Notes: a model not told the origin generated them from the letters alone. A stretch of 64,000 nt of DNA from Rhizobacter sp964253025 (GCF_964253025.1 NZ_CAXUQC020000001.1:124001-188000); one strand, 5' to 3'; counted from the first letter of the stretch, positions 44,037-52,861 are shown. A program made the numbers and translations.

Positions 44037-45002
44037 ATGTTCAAGAATGCTCTGCTCGTGCTTGCGGCCGTGTCCGCCTCGTCCGCTGTCCTCGCCCAAA
44101 CCAAGTGGGACCTGCCGTCGGCCTATCCGGTCACCAACTTCCACACCGAGAACCTGAATCAGTTCATCGCGGACGTGGACAAGGCCACGGGTGGCAAGCT
44201 CAAGATCACCTCGCATGCCAATGCCTCGCTCTTCAAGGCGCCGGAGATCAAGCGTGCAGTCCAGAGCGGCCAGGTGCAGGCGGGCGAGATCATCCTCGGC
44301 AACTACGAGAACGAGAACCCGATCTACGGGCTGGACGGTGTGCCATTCCTCGCAACGGGTTACCCCGCGGCGCTGCGCCTGTACAAGGCCCAGCGTCCGG
44401 CGCTCGAGAAGCTGCTTGCGGGCAGCAACCTGCGCCTGCTCTATTCGGTGCCATGGCAGCCGCAGGGTGTCTACGTCAACAAGGCGCTGGCAAGTGGCGC
44501 CGATCTGGCCGGCCTGAAGTGGCGTGCGTACAGCCCGGCCACCGCGCGGCTCGCCGAACTGGCCAAGGCCCAGCCCGTGCAGATCCAGGCGGCGGAGCTG
44601 AGCCAGGCGCTGGCCACCGGGGTGGTGGACTCATACATGTCCTCGAGCTCGACCGGCTATGACTCCAAGACGTACGAACACGTCAAGTACTTCTACAACA
44701 CGAAGGCGTGGCTGCCCAAGAACGCGGTGCTGGTGAACAAGCGGGCGTTCGATGCGCTGGACAAGCCGACCCAGGAGGCCGTCCTCAAGGCCGCCGCCGC
44801 AGCCGAAGAGCGTGGCTGGAAGCTCAGCGAAGAGAAGAACAAGTGGTACCTCGAGCAGCTGGCCGCCAAGGGCATGACGGTGTCGGAGCCGCCGGCCGCA
44901 CTCGCCGCCGACTTCAAGAAGATGGGCGACCTGATGCTCGTCGACTGGCTACGCAAGGCCGGGGACGACGGCAAGGCGATCGTCGACGCGTTCCGGAACT
45001 GA
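44037..45002 (+). CDS. dctP: TRAP transporter substrate-binding protein (DctP family)
   Basis: A 321-residue periplasmic protein with signal peptide MFKNALLVLAAVSASSAVLA. DctP features include FHTENLNQFIADVDKATGGK, VQAGEIILGNYENENPIYGL, and an arginine for substrate carboxylate in the family-typical segment GLKWRAYSPATARLAEL. It delivers an organic acid to the DctQM membrane subunits. Next to pxpABC and sharing their operator, it most likely binds 5-oxoproline; other carboxylates remain possible. A longer frame from 43869 would place the operator inside the coding region and is rejected. Confidence 0.9.
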   Translation: MFKNALLVLAAVSASSAVLAQTKWDLPSAYPVTNFHTENLNQFIADVDKATGGKLKITSHANASLFKAPEIKRAVQSGQVQAGEIILGNYENENPIYGLDGVPFLATGYPAALRLYKAQRPALEKLLAGSNLRLLYSVPWQPQGVYVNKALASGADLAGLKWRAYSPATARLAELAKAQPVQIQAAELSQALATGVVDSYMSSSSTGYDSKTYEHVKYFYNTKAWLPKNAVLVNKRAFDALDKPTQEAVLKAAAAAEERGWKLSEEKNKWYLEQLAAKGMTVSEPPAALAADFKKMGDLMLVDWLRKAGDDGKAIVDAFRN

Positions 45003-45005
45003 CCC

Positions 45006-45539
45006 ATGCGCGGCATCCTCGACAGGCTCTTCTCATGGGCCTGTGACCTCGCTGCGGCGTGCGTGCTGGCCGTCTTCGTGCTGATGATCGCCGCGTCCGT
45101 CGGGCGCATGCTCGGCTGGCGCGTCGGCGGCATCAACGACATCGTCGCGTGGCTCAGCGCGGGGGCCGCCTTCCTGGCGATGGCGCACGCGTTCAAGCAG
45201 GGTGACTTCGTGCGGGTGACCCTGATGCTCGAGAAGCTCGGCCCCAGAAGCCGGCGGCTGTTCGAGATGCTGTCGCTGTCCATCGCCGCGGTGTCGAGCG
45301 CCTACCTCACCTACTGGGCGGCCGCCTCGACCTGGGACAGCTACCAGTTCAACGACATGGCGGGTGGGCTGGTGGTCATTCCGCTCTGGATCCCCCAGCT
45401 GAGCTTCGTTCTGGGCGCGTTCCTCCTCTGCCTCGCCATCCTCGACGAATGGGTCCGCGTGTTGCAAGGACTGCGCCCCACGTATGTCGCGCTGGTGGAA
45501 GAGCGCCACGCGCGCGGCGACTTTTCCAACGACGTTTAA
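45006..45539 (+). CDS. dctQ: TRAP transporter small membrane subunit (DctQ)
   Basis: A 177-residue protein with four predicted helices (about 10-32, 40-60, 85-105, 125-150). DctQ-like sequence: WLSAGAAFLAMAHAFKQGDFVRVTLM, then WIPQLSFVLGAFLLCLAIL. It starts 3 nt after dctP and precedes dctM by 9 nt; the three form one transcript. It helps the large subunit assemble with the binding protein; Na+ drives uptake. Confidence 0.9.
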   Translation: MRGILDRLFSWACDLAAACVLAVFVLMIAASVGRMLGWRVGGINDIVAWLSAGAAFLAMAHAFKQGDFVRVTLMLEKLGPRSRRLFEMLSLSIAAVSSAYLTYWAAASTWDSYQFNDMAGGLVVIPLWIPQLSFVLGAFLLCLAILDEWVRVLQGLRPTYVALVEERHARGDFSNDV

Positions 45540-45548
45540 GGACGCCAC

Positions 45549-46859
45549 ATGTTGCTATCGGTTGGCGGACTGTTGTTGATCGCGATGCTGGTGCTGTTGG
45601 CCAGCGGTGTGTGGATCGGCATCACGCTGGGCATCACGGGGTGGATCGGCCAGGCGCTGTTCACCAGCACCCCCCCGGGGATGAACCTCTTCTCGGCATT
45701 CTGGGAATCGAATGTTTCCTGGGAGCTGGCGGCACTGCCCTTGTTCGTCTGGATGGGCGAGATCCTGTTCCGCACCAAGCTGTCCGAGCAGATGTTCGAG
45801 GGACTCGCGCCGTGGCTGAGCCGCGTGCCCGGGCGCCTGATGCACACGACCATTCTCGGGTGCGGCGTGTTCGGTTCCGTGTCGGGCTCCTCCGCCGCCA
45901 CCTGCGCCACGATCGCCAAGGTGGCGCTGCCCGAGCTCAAGCGGCGAGGCTACAACGAGCAGCTGGCGCTGGGTTCGCTCGCGACTGCAGGAACCTTGGG
46001 CATTCTCATACCGCCGTCGATCACGATGGTCGTGTACGCCGTCGCCGCGGACGCGTCGATCATCCGGATCTTCCTTGCCGGGTTCATCCCGAGCGCGATC
46101 CTGATGCTGCTGTTCAGCGGCTACATCGCCTGGTGGAGCGTGCGCAACAAGCACCTGATGCCGCCGGCGGAGCCGCGCTACAGCCTGGCGGAGAAGCTGC
46201 GCTTGAGCGCCGCGCTGATTCCCTGCGTTCTGCTGATCGTCTTCATCGTGTGGGTGCTCATCGCCGGCTGGGCCACCGCCACGGAGTGCGCTGCCTACGG
46301 CGTTCTCGGCGCGCTGGTGATCGCCGCTGCCGGCGGCAACCTGACCTGGGAGAACTTCAAGGCAGGCCTCGTGGGGGCCACGCGCCTGTCGTGCATGATC
46401 ATGTTCATCCTGGCGGGTGCGGCCTTCCTCACGAAGACGATGGCCTTCACCGGCATTCCCCGAGAGCTTGCGGAATGGGTGAACTCGATGCACCTGAGCC
46501 CGTACGCGCTGATTGCCGCCCTCGTGGTCGTCTACCTCGTGCTCGGCACCGCACTCGACGGCATCTCCATGATCGTGCTCACGAGCGCCGTGGTGCTGCC
46601 GATGGTGCAATTGGCCGGCTTCGACCTGATCTGGTTCGGCATATTTGTCGTGCTGCTGGTCGAGATCGCCGAGGTCACGCCTCCGGTCGGATTCAACCTC
46701 TTCGTGCTGCAAAGCATGACGGGCAAGGACAGCAACACCATCGCTCGCGCGGCCCTTCCGTTCTTCGCCTGCCTGGTGGTCTGCATCGCCGTCATCACCG
46801 TGTTTCCGGAGGTCGTCACCTGGCTTCCCAACTACGTGATGGGACCGGAGAAGAAGTGA
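45549..46859 (+). CDS. dctM: TRAP transporter large membrane subunit (DctM)
   Basis: A 436-residue polytopic carrier with about 12 helices. DctM hallmarks: FGSVSGSSAATCATIAKVAL, GTLGILIPPSITMVVYAVAA and TALDGISMIVLTSAVVLP, the last a repeated hairpin. It couples Na+ flow to substrate entry. Last gene of dctPQM; no terminator hairpin is apparent downstream. Confidence 0.93.
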   Translation: MLLSVGGLLLIAMLVLLASGVWIGITLGITGWIGQALFTSTPPGMNLFSAFWESNVSWELAALPLFVWMGEILFRTKLSEQMFEGLAPWLSRVPGRLMHTTILGCGVFGSVSGSSAATCATIAKVALPELKRRGYNEQLALGSLATAGTLGILIPPSITMVVYAVAADASIIRIFLAGFIPSAILMLLFSGYIAWWSVRNKHLMPPAEPRYSLAEKLRLSAALIPCVLLIVFIVWVLIAGWATATECAAYGVLGALVIAAAGGNLTWENFKAGLVGATRLSCMIMFILAGAAFLTKTMAFTGIPRELAEWVNSMHLSPYALIAALVVVYLVLGTALDGISMIVLTSAVVLPMVQLAGFDLIWFGIFVVLLVEIAEVTPPVGFNLFVLQSMTGKDSNTIARAALPFFACLVVCIAVITVFPEVVTWLPNYVMGPEKK

Positions 46860-47158
46860 CGGCCTCGTCAGGGAACGGCGAGTGTCCGGGCATCCCTCGA
46901 GTTCACGGGCAGGCGGCCGGGGGGGCGCGCGTCCCCTCCGGACGACGCCGACGCGGGCGCCCGGGATCGGGCCGACCAGCACCATCGCCGATCGCTGGCT
47001 GCGCATAGCGGAGACGGCGGGCGCTGCTCAACGCGAGGGCACCAGCGGGACGTGCCGGATGTCGCGGGAACGAGCGCCCAGCTTGTTTCAAGGCAGTGGA
47101 GGCGATGTCGCCGAGCCGGCAAACCTCCGGGCCGCCCGGCCGGATGTTGCGCGGCGCG
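46860..47158. other. Intergenic stretch between convergent genes, nothing identified
   Basis: About 300 bp between the dctM and esterase stops. No coding region, repeat or clear terminator was seen; a run of seven G at 46919-46925 is the only visible peculiarity. Confidence 0.5.
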
Positions 47159-48256
47159 TCAGCTGCTGGTCGGAATAGAGATCGCCGCATGGGCGCCGAG
47201 GAAGAAGCGCACGAGTTCGGCAGAGGCGTCCGGCCCCGAGTGATCGACGAACGAGCCCGCTGGATCTCCGCCCGCCCAGGCGTGACCACCGCCATGAATC
47301 ACCCATTCTTCCACCAGCGGGTGGCCGAGCGGATCACACACCACCGCGACCGTGCAGCGCCGGCCCCCGCGCTCGAAGGTGGTGGCGGGTGGGCGCTGCA
47401 GACGCGCGCCGCTGTGCTCGTGGGCTGCCACCGCCTGGCCGGCGATCGTGGCGCCATTGAGGATGTTCACCGTCGCGTCCGCATCGCCATGGATGACCAT
47501 CGTGCGGACGGCCCGCGCAGGGGTGCCGTGAGCGCGCGACGCCCCCCGCGACTGCATCGCCGCGAAGGCGGAAGGAATGTCATGCGCCGCGCCCTTGGGC
47601 AAGCCCGAGTGCGCGCCAACGGCGGCAAACACCTCGGGATGGGTCTGGCCCAGGATCACCGCCATCGCGGCGCCGGCCGACAAGCCCGCCACGTACACCC
47701 GGTCGAGATCGACCGCGTGGGTCGCCGCGACGTCGCTGATGATGGCGGCGAGGACGCCGGGCTCCTCGCCGTCTGGATGCTGTTGCGTCGGTTCGAACCA
47801 GTTCCAGCAATTCGATCCGTTCGCGCGTCGGGTTTGCTCGGGGTAGACGACGTAGAAGCCATGCCGCTCGGCCAGGGCGTTCATGCGGGTGCCGGCGGCG
47901 AAATCATCGGGGTCCTGCTTGCATCCGTGCAGCATCATCACGCAGGGGAGCGGGCGGCCGGCCTGTGCTGCGGTGGGCACGTAGAGCCGATATCTGCGGC
48001 TGCCGCGCGGGCTACTGTGCTGCTCCCAGAGAAAGCGGCCGGGCAGATCGTGCCGTGAAGCCGGGACGGCGATGCCCTGCTCGGCGTACGGGTGCTTGAA
48101 CCGCAAGTCGGCAGGCGATCCGGGCGTCAATCCGGCAGCGCTGAGCGCGCTGGCGATGACGCCGTGGACGTCCACGCCGCCTGGCCGGTGGGTGGGATGC
48201 AGGCCGGCGGCGGTCAAGGCCTGCTGGATGGTGTCGGCGATGTGTGAGGGGTTCAT
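47159..48256 (-). CDS. PHB depolymerase family esterase
   Basis: A 365-residue alpha/beta hydrolase of the poly(3-hydroxybutyrate) depolymerase/feruloyl esterase group (LpqC-like). Oxyanion MLHGCKQDPDDFA, lipase box AGLSAGAAM (Ser193), acid Asp258 or Asp260 in IHGDADATV, base His325 in HGGGHAWAGG. No signal peptide is evident and the first ~60 residues look like a short helical lead-in, so the enzyme may act inside the cell or leave by another route. Likely hydrolyses short-chain ester bonds; PHB specificity is not shown. Divergent from the tandem hydrolase gene at 48564. Confidence 0.83.
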   Translation of the reverse strand: MNPSHIADTIQQALTAAGLHPTHRPGGVDVHGVIASALSAAGLTPGSPADLRFKHPYAEQGIAVPASRHDLPGRFLWEQHSSPRGSRRYRLYVPTAAQAGRPLPCVMMLHGCKQDPDDFAAGTRMNALAERHGFYVVYPEQTRRANGSNCWNWFEPTQQHPDGEEPGVLAAIISDVAATHAVDLDRVYVAGLSAGAAMAVILGQTHPEVFAAVGAHSGLPKGAAHDIPSAFAAMQSRGASRAHGTPARAVRTMVIHGDADATVNILNGATIAGQAVAAHEHSGARLQRPPATTFERGGRRCTVAVVCDPLGHPLVEEWVIHGGGHAWAGGDPAGSFVDHSGPDASAELVRFFLGAHAAISIPTSS

Positions 48257-48448
48257 TGCTGATCCGTGGGCTATGTTGCAGTGCAGCAATGATGCGCCCA
48301 AATCGCCAAACGCGCTTCCCGAGGCGGTGTAGGACATGCCCGGGTTGGAACCTGGTGCCGCGTCCCCACATGAGCGCCGGCCGGCGTCGCGCCTCGGCGA
48401 GGTGGCCGCTGCCGTACGTATCAGGAACCCGCAGAAGTATCGAATGGT

Positions 48449-48486
48449 GTGAAGCAGTTCACGGATGGCGGTCTGGCGCCTACAGT
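48449..48486 (+). promoter_or_regulatory. Promoter of the tandem hydrolase gene with overlapping inverted repeat
   Basis: TTCACG (48458-48463) and TACAGT (48481-48486) are 17 nt apart. The -35 overlaps GTGAA-GCAG-TTCAC (48449-48462), an inverted repeat that could bind a regulator. The 307-bp divergent region holds no other gene. Confidence 0.45.
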
Positions 48487-48563
48487 CCGCCGCGTCCCTT
48501 GTTTTTGAACGTCCGTGCAGCATGTGCCATCGCCGCGGCGTTCAGCCTTGAACGGAGTTCCTG

Positions 48564-50372
48564 ATGACGACCCCATCCCGGCGACGGTTGCCCGCGCTCG
48601 CACTCTCGCTCCTTCTCGCCGCTTGCGGAGGCGGTACCGAACCGCAAGGCGGCACCCAGGCCGCTGCGCCAACAAGCGCTGCCGCCGACGAGGCGATCGA
48701 ACACGAGGCCGATGAAGCCGTGGCGACCGATACGTCGACCGCCAGCGCGGCCGCGGCAAGCGCCGATGCCATGGTGTCGGCGCATCCCGGCGTGCCCTCG
48801 GTGGGCACCGCCTTCGAGGCGCGCGGCCCCTTCACGGTGAGCGTGCGCCGCGGGCCCGAGCACACCTACTACTACCCGACGGCCGGTGCCACCGGCGTGC
48901 GTCACCCGGTGGTGCTGTGGGGCAACGGCACCGGCACATCGCCGAGCACCTATGACGGCCTGCTCCGCCACTGGGCGTCCCATGGTTTCATCGTGGCGGC
49001 GGCCAACACGACGAACCCCGGAAGCGGCGCCGAGATGCTGCGCGGTCTGGACCAGCTGGTGGCGTTTGACACCACGGCCGGCGATGCCTTCTTCGGTCGG
49101 GTCGACACGACACGCGTGGCCGCCAGCGGCCATTCGCAAGGCGCCTATGGCGCCGTGGCTGCCACTGCGGATGCGCGCGTGACGACGGCCGTGCCGATCG
49201 AGGGAGGGGGCCTCGCCCGCGGAGCGCGGGCCAGCGTACTGTTCCTCGCCGGCGGCGCGGACAACATCGTTCCGGCGGCGAATGTGCGGCGCGCGTACCA
49301 GGCCATCGGCGCCGCGCCCGCCGTCTATGCCGAGCTCAAGTCGGCTACCCACTTCACCGCGATCAACACCGCGGGTGGGTTCCGCGGGCCCGCGACGGCC
49401 TGGTTGCGCTGGGCCCTGGCCGCCGACGTGAATGCGGCGCCCACCTTCGTCGGCAGCAACTGCGGCCTGTGCGGCTCCGCCGACTGGGTGTTCGAGCGCA
49501 ACGGCGCCTTCCAGACGGCGAACCCCGGCGCCGGCGCACCGGCCACGCCGGTGCCGCCCGTGACGCCGCCCACCCCGCTCCCTCCGGTGGATCCGGCCCC
49601 GACCAACCCGCCCGCGGTGCCGGGCGGCCTGCCGTCGGTGGGAACCGCCTTCGGCGCACGCGGCGCATACGCGGTCAGCGTGGTCCGCGCCGCCGAGCAC
49701 ACCTACTACCACCCGAGCGCGATGGGGGCCAACGGCTTGCGCCATCCCGTCATCCTCTGGGGCAACGGCACGGGCACGACGCCAAGTGCCTACGATGCAC
49801 TGCTGCGCCATTGGGCGTCGCATGGCTTCATCGTGGCGGCCGCCAACACCAGCAACGCCGGCAGCGGTGCAGAGATGCTGCGCGGCCTCGATCAGCTGAC
49901 CGCATTGAATGCCACCGCCGGCAGCCCCTTCCAGGGCAAGGTGGATCTGTCGCGCGTCGGCGCGAGTGGCCATTCGCAAGGCGGCTTCGGTGCCGTCGCC
50001 GCCGCCCGCGATCCGCGGGTTCGCACCGCCGCGCCGCTGCAGGGTGGCGCCTATTCGGTCGGCAGCACGGCCAGCATCCTGTTCTTCGCCGGCCAGAACG
50101 ACACCATCGTGTCGCCGACGCTCGTGCGCAGTGCCTACAGCCGTGCGTCGCGAGCGCGCGCCGCCTACGCCGAGCTGCAGGGCGCCACGCATTTCGAAGG
50201 CACCTACAACGGAGGCAACTTCCGCGCGGCGGCCACCGCCTGGATGCGCTGGCAGTTGGCCGATGACGCGCAGGCAAAGGCCCTGTTCACCGGCGCCACC
50301 TGCGGGTTGTGCACGGCGCCCACCTGGGTGTTCGAGCGCAACGCGCAATTCCAGAGCGCGTGGCCTCGTTAA
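48564..50372 (+). CDS. Lipoprotein with two tandem cutinase-like alpha/beta-hydrolase domains
   Basis: A 602-residue lipoprotein: lipobox SLLLAAC (Cys21), an Ala/Glu-rich spacer to ~75, hydrolase domain A (~76-318), a Pro-rich linker (~319-355) and domain B (~356-600). Both domains share VLWGNGTGT/ILWGNGTGT, RHWASHGFIVAAAN and AEMLRGLDQL. Both triads are intact: Ser191, Asp233, His263 in A and Ser471, Asp513, His543 in B (lipase box SGHSQG in each). Both end with a Cys pair (CGLC) before WVFERN. They belong to the chlorophyllase/cutinase-like side of the dienelactone-hydrolase group. Likely an envelope-bound esterase; substrate unknown. Formed by internal duplication. Confidence 0.82.
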   Translation: MTTPSRRRLPALALSLLLAACGGGTEPQGGTQAAAPTSAAADEAIEHEADEAVATDTSTASAAAASADAMVSAHPGVPSVGTAFEARGPFTVSVRRGPEHTYYYPTAGATGVRHPVVLWGNGTGTSPSTYDGLLRHWASHGFIVAAANTTNPGSGAEMLRGLDQLVAFDTTAGDAFFGRVDTTRVAASGHSQGAYGAVAATADARVTTAVPIEGGGLARGARASVLFLAGGADNIVPAANVRRAYQAIGAAPAVYAELKSATHFTAINTAGGFRGPATAWLRWALAADVNAAPTFVGSNCGLCGSADWVFERNGAFQTANPGAGAPATPVPPVTPPTPLPPVDPAPTNPPAVPGGLPSVGTAFGARGAYAVSVVRAAEHTYYHPSAMGANGLRHPVILWGNGTGTTPSAYDALLRHWASHGFIVAAANTSNAGSGAEMLRGLDQLTALNATAGSPFQGKVDLSRVGASGHSQGGFGAVAAARDPRVRTAAPLQGGAYSVGSTASILFFAGQNDTIVSPTLVRSAYSRASRARAAYAELQGATHFEGTYNGGNFRAAATAWMRWQLADDAQAKALFTGATCGLCTAPTWVFERNAQFQSAWPR

Positions 50373-50389
50373 GCGGCAATGCCCGCCGC

Positions 50390-50421
50390 GCGCCGGACCG
50401 CCGCAACCGGTGGTCCGGCGC
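50390..50421. terminator. Bidirectional hairpin between the tandem hydrolase and RidA-like genes
   Basis: A perfect 10-bp GC stem (50390-50399 with 50412-50421, 12-nt loop) lies 17 nt after one stop and 26 nt after the convergent one. Only a short T-stretch follows on the plus strand. Confidence 0.55.
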
Positions 50422-50447
50422 CGGTTTCCACACGACCGGCGGGGGTG

Positions 50448-50840
50448 CTAGGCCGGCAGCTTCGCAATCACCTTGATCTCGAACTGGAAGCCGTACAACC
50501 ACGTCACGCCGACGGCCGTCAGCGTGGGATGGGGTGCAGCGCCCCAGTAGTCCGGAAGTACCTTCCAGATGGCGTCCATCCTGGACTCCGGGTCGACGAT
50601 GAAGAGGGTGACGTCCACCACATGGTCGAAGCTGCAGCCGGCCGCGGCCAGCACGGCGTTCAGGTTGTCGAACGCCAGGCGCATCTGCGCTTCGAAGTCG
50701 GGTTCGGGCGAGCCGTCCTCGCGGCTGCCGACCTGGCCGGAAACGAAGAGGAAGCCGTCGGACCGGATGGCCGGCGAGTAGCGGTTGCGTTCGTAAAGGG
50801 CCCGGCGTCCTGCCGGGAACACCACATCACGCTGAGACAT
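50448..50840 (-). CDS. RidA/YjgF-family protein lacking the catalytic arginine
   Basis: A 130-residue trimeric chorismate-mutase-like fold protein (YjgF/YER057c/UK114 family). Family blocks: RYSPAIRSDGFLFVSGQVG, FDNLNAVLAAAGCSFDHVVD. In true RidA enzymes an arginine follows P-A in the segment before the last strand; here that position is Leu107 in PHPTLTAVGV. 2-iminobutanoate deaminase activity is therefore unlikely, and it probably belongs to another YjgF subgroup that binds a different ligand. Divergent from a LysR gene 124 bp away that may control it. Confidence 0.85.
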   Translation of the reverse strand: MSQRDVVFPAGRRALYERNRYSPAIRSDGFLFVSGQVGSREDGSPEPDFEAQMRLAFDNLNAVLAAAGCSFDHVVDVTLFIVDPESRMDAIWKVLPDYWGAAPHPTLTAVGVTWLYGFQFEIKVIAKLPA

Positions 50841-50914
50841 CGATGGACTCCTGTTGTTGATCGATGAGGTGACTGTAGGCACACGTCCCCGGCCGATAAA
50901 CGGGCAGGTCCACC

Positions 50915-50946
50915 TTTGACTGTTTGTAGAATCCAAACAATCAAAG
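50915..50946. promoter_or_regulatory. LysR-type binding site
   Basis: Inverted repeat TTTGACTGTTTG-N7-CAAACAATCAAA (one base offset in the outer arms) between the divergent RidA-like and LysR genes, 19 bp from the LysR ATG. Fits a LysR recognition/auto-regulation site with a T-N11-A core. Confidence 0.65.
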
Positions 50947-50964
50947 GGCGGCGACGGAGGCGCG

Positions 50965-51945
50965 ATGGATCGGTTCGACGCGATGCAGGCATTCGCGCGC
51001 GTGGTGGAGACCGGCAGCTTCACCAAGGCGGCGGCCACGCTGCACATGAGCAAGACGAGCGTGACGCAGCTCGTGCAGCAACTCGAAGCCCGGCTCAGGG
51101 TGCGGCTGCTCAACCGGACGACGCGGCGGGTGAACGTCACGGCCGATGGTGCCGCCTACTACGAGCGCGTGCTGCGGCTGCTGGCCGACATGGACGACGC
51201 CGAGACCAGCCTGTCCAACGCGTCGAGCGCGCCCAGAGGCCGCCTGCGGGTCGACGTGCCGAGCCCGCTCGCCCGCTTCATCCTGGTTCCGGCCCTGCCC
51301 GAATTCCACCGCCAGTACCCCGAGATCCAGCTCGACCTCGGCGTGAGTGACCGCATGATCGACCTCATCGGGGAGAACGTCGACTGCGTGGTGCGCGGTG
51401 GTGCGCTCTCCGACCAGTCGCTCATCGCCCGCAAGGTCGGCGACCTGCAACTGCGGGTCTACGCGGCGCCCGACTATCTGGCCCGCTCGGGCAAGCCTTC
51501 ACACCCGGGCGAGCTGGAGGGCACTCACCACCGCGTGGTCGGCTTCCTCTGGTCGCGTGCCGGCAAGCCCTTTCCCTACGCCATGCGACGCGGTGACGAA
51601 CAGGTGCTCGTGCACGGCCGGTACGTCGTGTCGGTCGACGATGGCAATGCCTACCTGGAAGCCGGTCTGGCCGGCCTGGGCGTGCTCTGGTTGCCTGACT
51701 ACATGGCGCGCATCCCGCGAGCCCGCGGCGACCTGCTCCCGCTCTTCGAAGGGTGGCAGCTGGAGCCCATGCCGCTCCACATCGCCTTCCGACCGAACCG
51801 GCACGTGAGCGCGAAGCTGCGGGTATTCATCGACTGGGTGGCATCGCTGATGGCCGAGCACGCCCCCGTGGTGCGGCCCGCGCCCGGTGCCGAACCGGTC
51901 AGCCGCCGTACGGCAACGACAGGTAGTGGCGGCCAAGTTCCGTGA
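50965..51945 (+). CDS. LysR-family transcriptional regulator
   Basis: A 326-residue LysR regulator of the CrgA/AaeR-like branch. HTH at 1-60: AFARVVETGSFTKAAATLHM and TQLVQQLEARLRVRLLNRTT. Substrate-binding domain from ~90 (RGRLRVDVPSPLARFILVPA). The last ~25 residues extend past the usual end, and the stop lies inside the 3' end of the convergent GH128 gene, a 47-nt overlap. Probable target: the divergent RidA-like gene. Effector unknown. Confidence 0.9.
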   Translation: MDRFDAMQAFARVVETGSFTKAAATLHMSKTSVTQLVQQLEARLRVRLLNRTTRRVNVTADGAAYYERVLRLLADMDDAETSLSNASSAPRGRLRVDVPSPLARFILVPALPEFHRQYPEIQLDLGVSDRMIDLIGENVDCVVRGGALSDQSLIARKVGDLQLRVYAAPDYLARSGKPSHPGELEGTHHRVVGFLWSRAGKPFPYAMRRGDEQVLVHGRYVVSVDDGNAYLEAGLAGLGVLWLPDYMARIPRARGDLLPLFEGWQLEPMPLHIAFRPNRHVSAKLRVFIDWVASLMAEHAPVVRPAPGAEPVSRRTATTGSGGQVP

Positions 51946-52861
51946 GTTCCCCCTTGGCGCCGAGCAGGCTGGTGTGGTGCACGTCGTTCGCCCATCGCCC
52001 GGTGAACCAGGCGTAGCGGAACACATCGGTGCGTCGCTCGCAGGTGGCGACCATCGCCGTCATCTGCGCCTTCTGCTTGGCGATGCTGTCGATCTGTGCA
52101 CCATCGGCCTGGCTGTGCCAGTTGGCGAACTCGGTCACCCAGAATGGTTTGCCGTACTTCAGCAGGCGATCAAGCTGATCGCCGAGCCCATAGTCGTACC
52201 AATGGAAGGCGAGGTAGTCGATGCGCGGGTCGCGGTTGCCGTGGCTGGACCGGTAGGCCGCGTAGAAGGCGTCCAGCCAGACCACCGGATCGGCGTAGCC
52301 CGCCAGCGTGCCCCAGGTCATCGCCGGACCAACGAGTTGCACGCCCGTCCTGGTGGCGAGCGCTTCGTAGCGTGGCCACAGCGCTGCCGCGGCAGCGGGC
52401 GACATCACCGCCTGGTCGTTCAGGTTGGGTTCGTTGAGGAGCAGCAGGTACTTGACCGTCGGCCGCGCCTTCAGTTCGGCTTCGATCGCCGCGTCGTCGA
52501 AATCGCCGTTCCAGAGCATGGGCTGGAAGTCCATGGCGTTGGCCTGGGCCGTGTCGGGCGAGAGGGTCGTGCGGGGGCTCCAGTTGTACCACCAGCTAAG
52601 GCCCGGGGCGAGGGCCGCCAGGTCGGCGGCGTCGCGCAGGTCGTAGGCGATGCCGCGCTTGGCGCTCTTGCCGGCGGGCGGCGTACCGGTGGCAGGCGAG
52701 CCACCGTCCGAACCACCGCAGGCGGTCAGCGGGAGGCTGGCAGCGAGTGCAAGCACATGCCGACGTGACACAACGGAATCCGTGGAGGAACCGGACTGGA
52801 CGTCCGCGGGGAACGCTGGCTCGGGGCAGGGCGTCGGAGAGGGAGGAAAGGAAGAGTTCAC
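51899..52861 (-). CDS. Secreted lipoprotein beta-glucanase, GH128/Asl1-like
   Basis: A 320-residue protein starting GTG 52861. Tat-like lipoprotein signal: twin Arg33-Arg34 (SRRHVLALAASLPLTAC) and lipid Cys48, followed by GGSDGG. The catalytic barrel (about 68-320) matches the glycosyl hydrolase catalytic core family: KRGIAYDLRD, WWYNW, acid/base Glu144 in LLNEPN, nucleophile Glu244 in FWVTEFANW, and FHWYDYGLGD. Such enzymes cleave beta-1,3-glucans. The upstream operator at 52891-52904 is identical to the GH1 operon site, which joins the two genes functionally. The true start is uncertain because no ATG is near. Confidence 0.78.
   Translation of the reverse strand: MNSSFPPSPTPCPEPAFPADVQSGSSTDSVVSRRHVLALAASLPLTACGGSDGGSPATGTPPAGKSAKRGIAYDLRDAADLAALAPGLSWWYNWSPRTTLSPDTAQANAMDFQPMLWNGDFDDAAIEAELKARPTVKYLLLLNEPNLNDQAVMSPAAAAALWPRYEALATRTGVQLVGPAMTWGTLAGYADPVVWLDAFYAAYRSSHGNRDPRIDYLAFHWYDYGLGDQLDRLLKYGKPFWVTEFANWHSQADGAQIDSIAKQKAQMTAMVATCERRTDVFRYAWFTGRWANDVHHTSLLGAKGELTELGRHYLSLPYGG

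Noticed and set aside
46915..46930. G-run between dctM and the esterase gene as a terminator or quadruplex
   Set aside because: Only one long G-run with no matching partner runs; no stable hairpin adjoins it.
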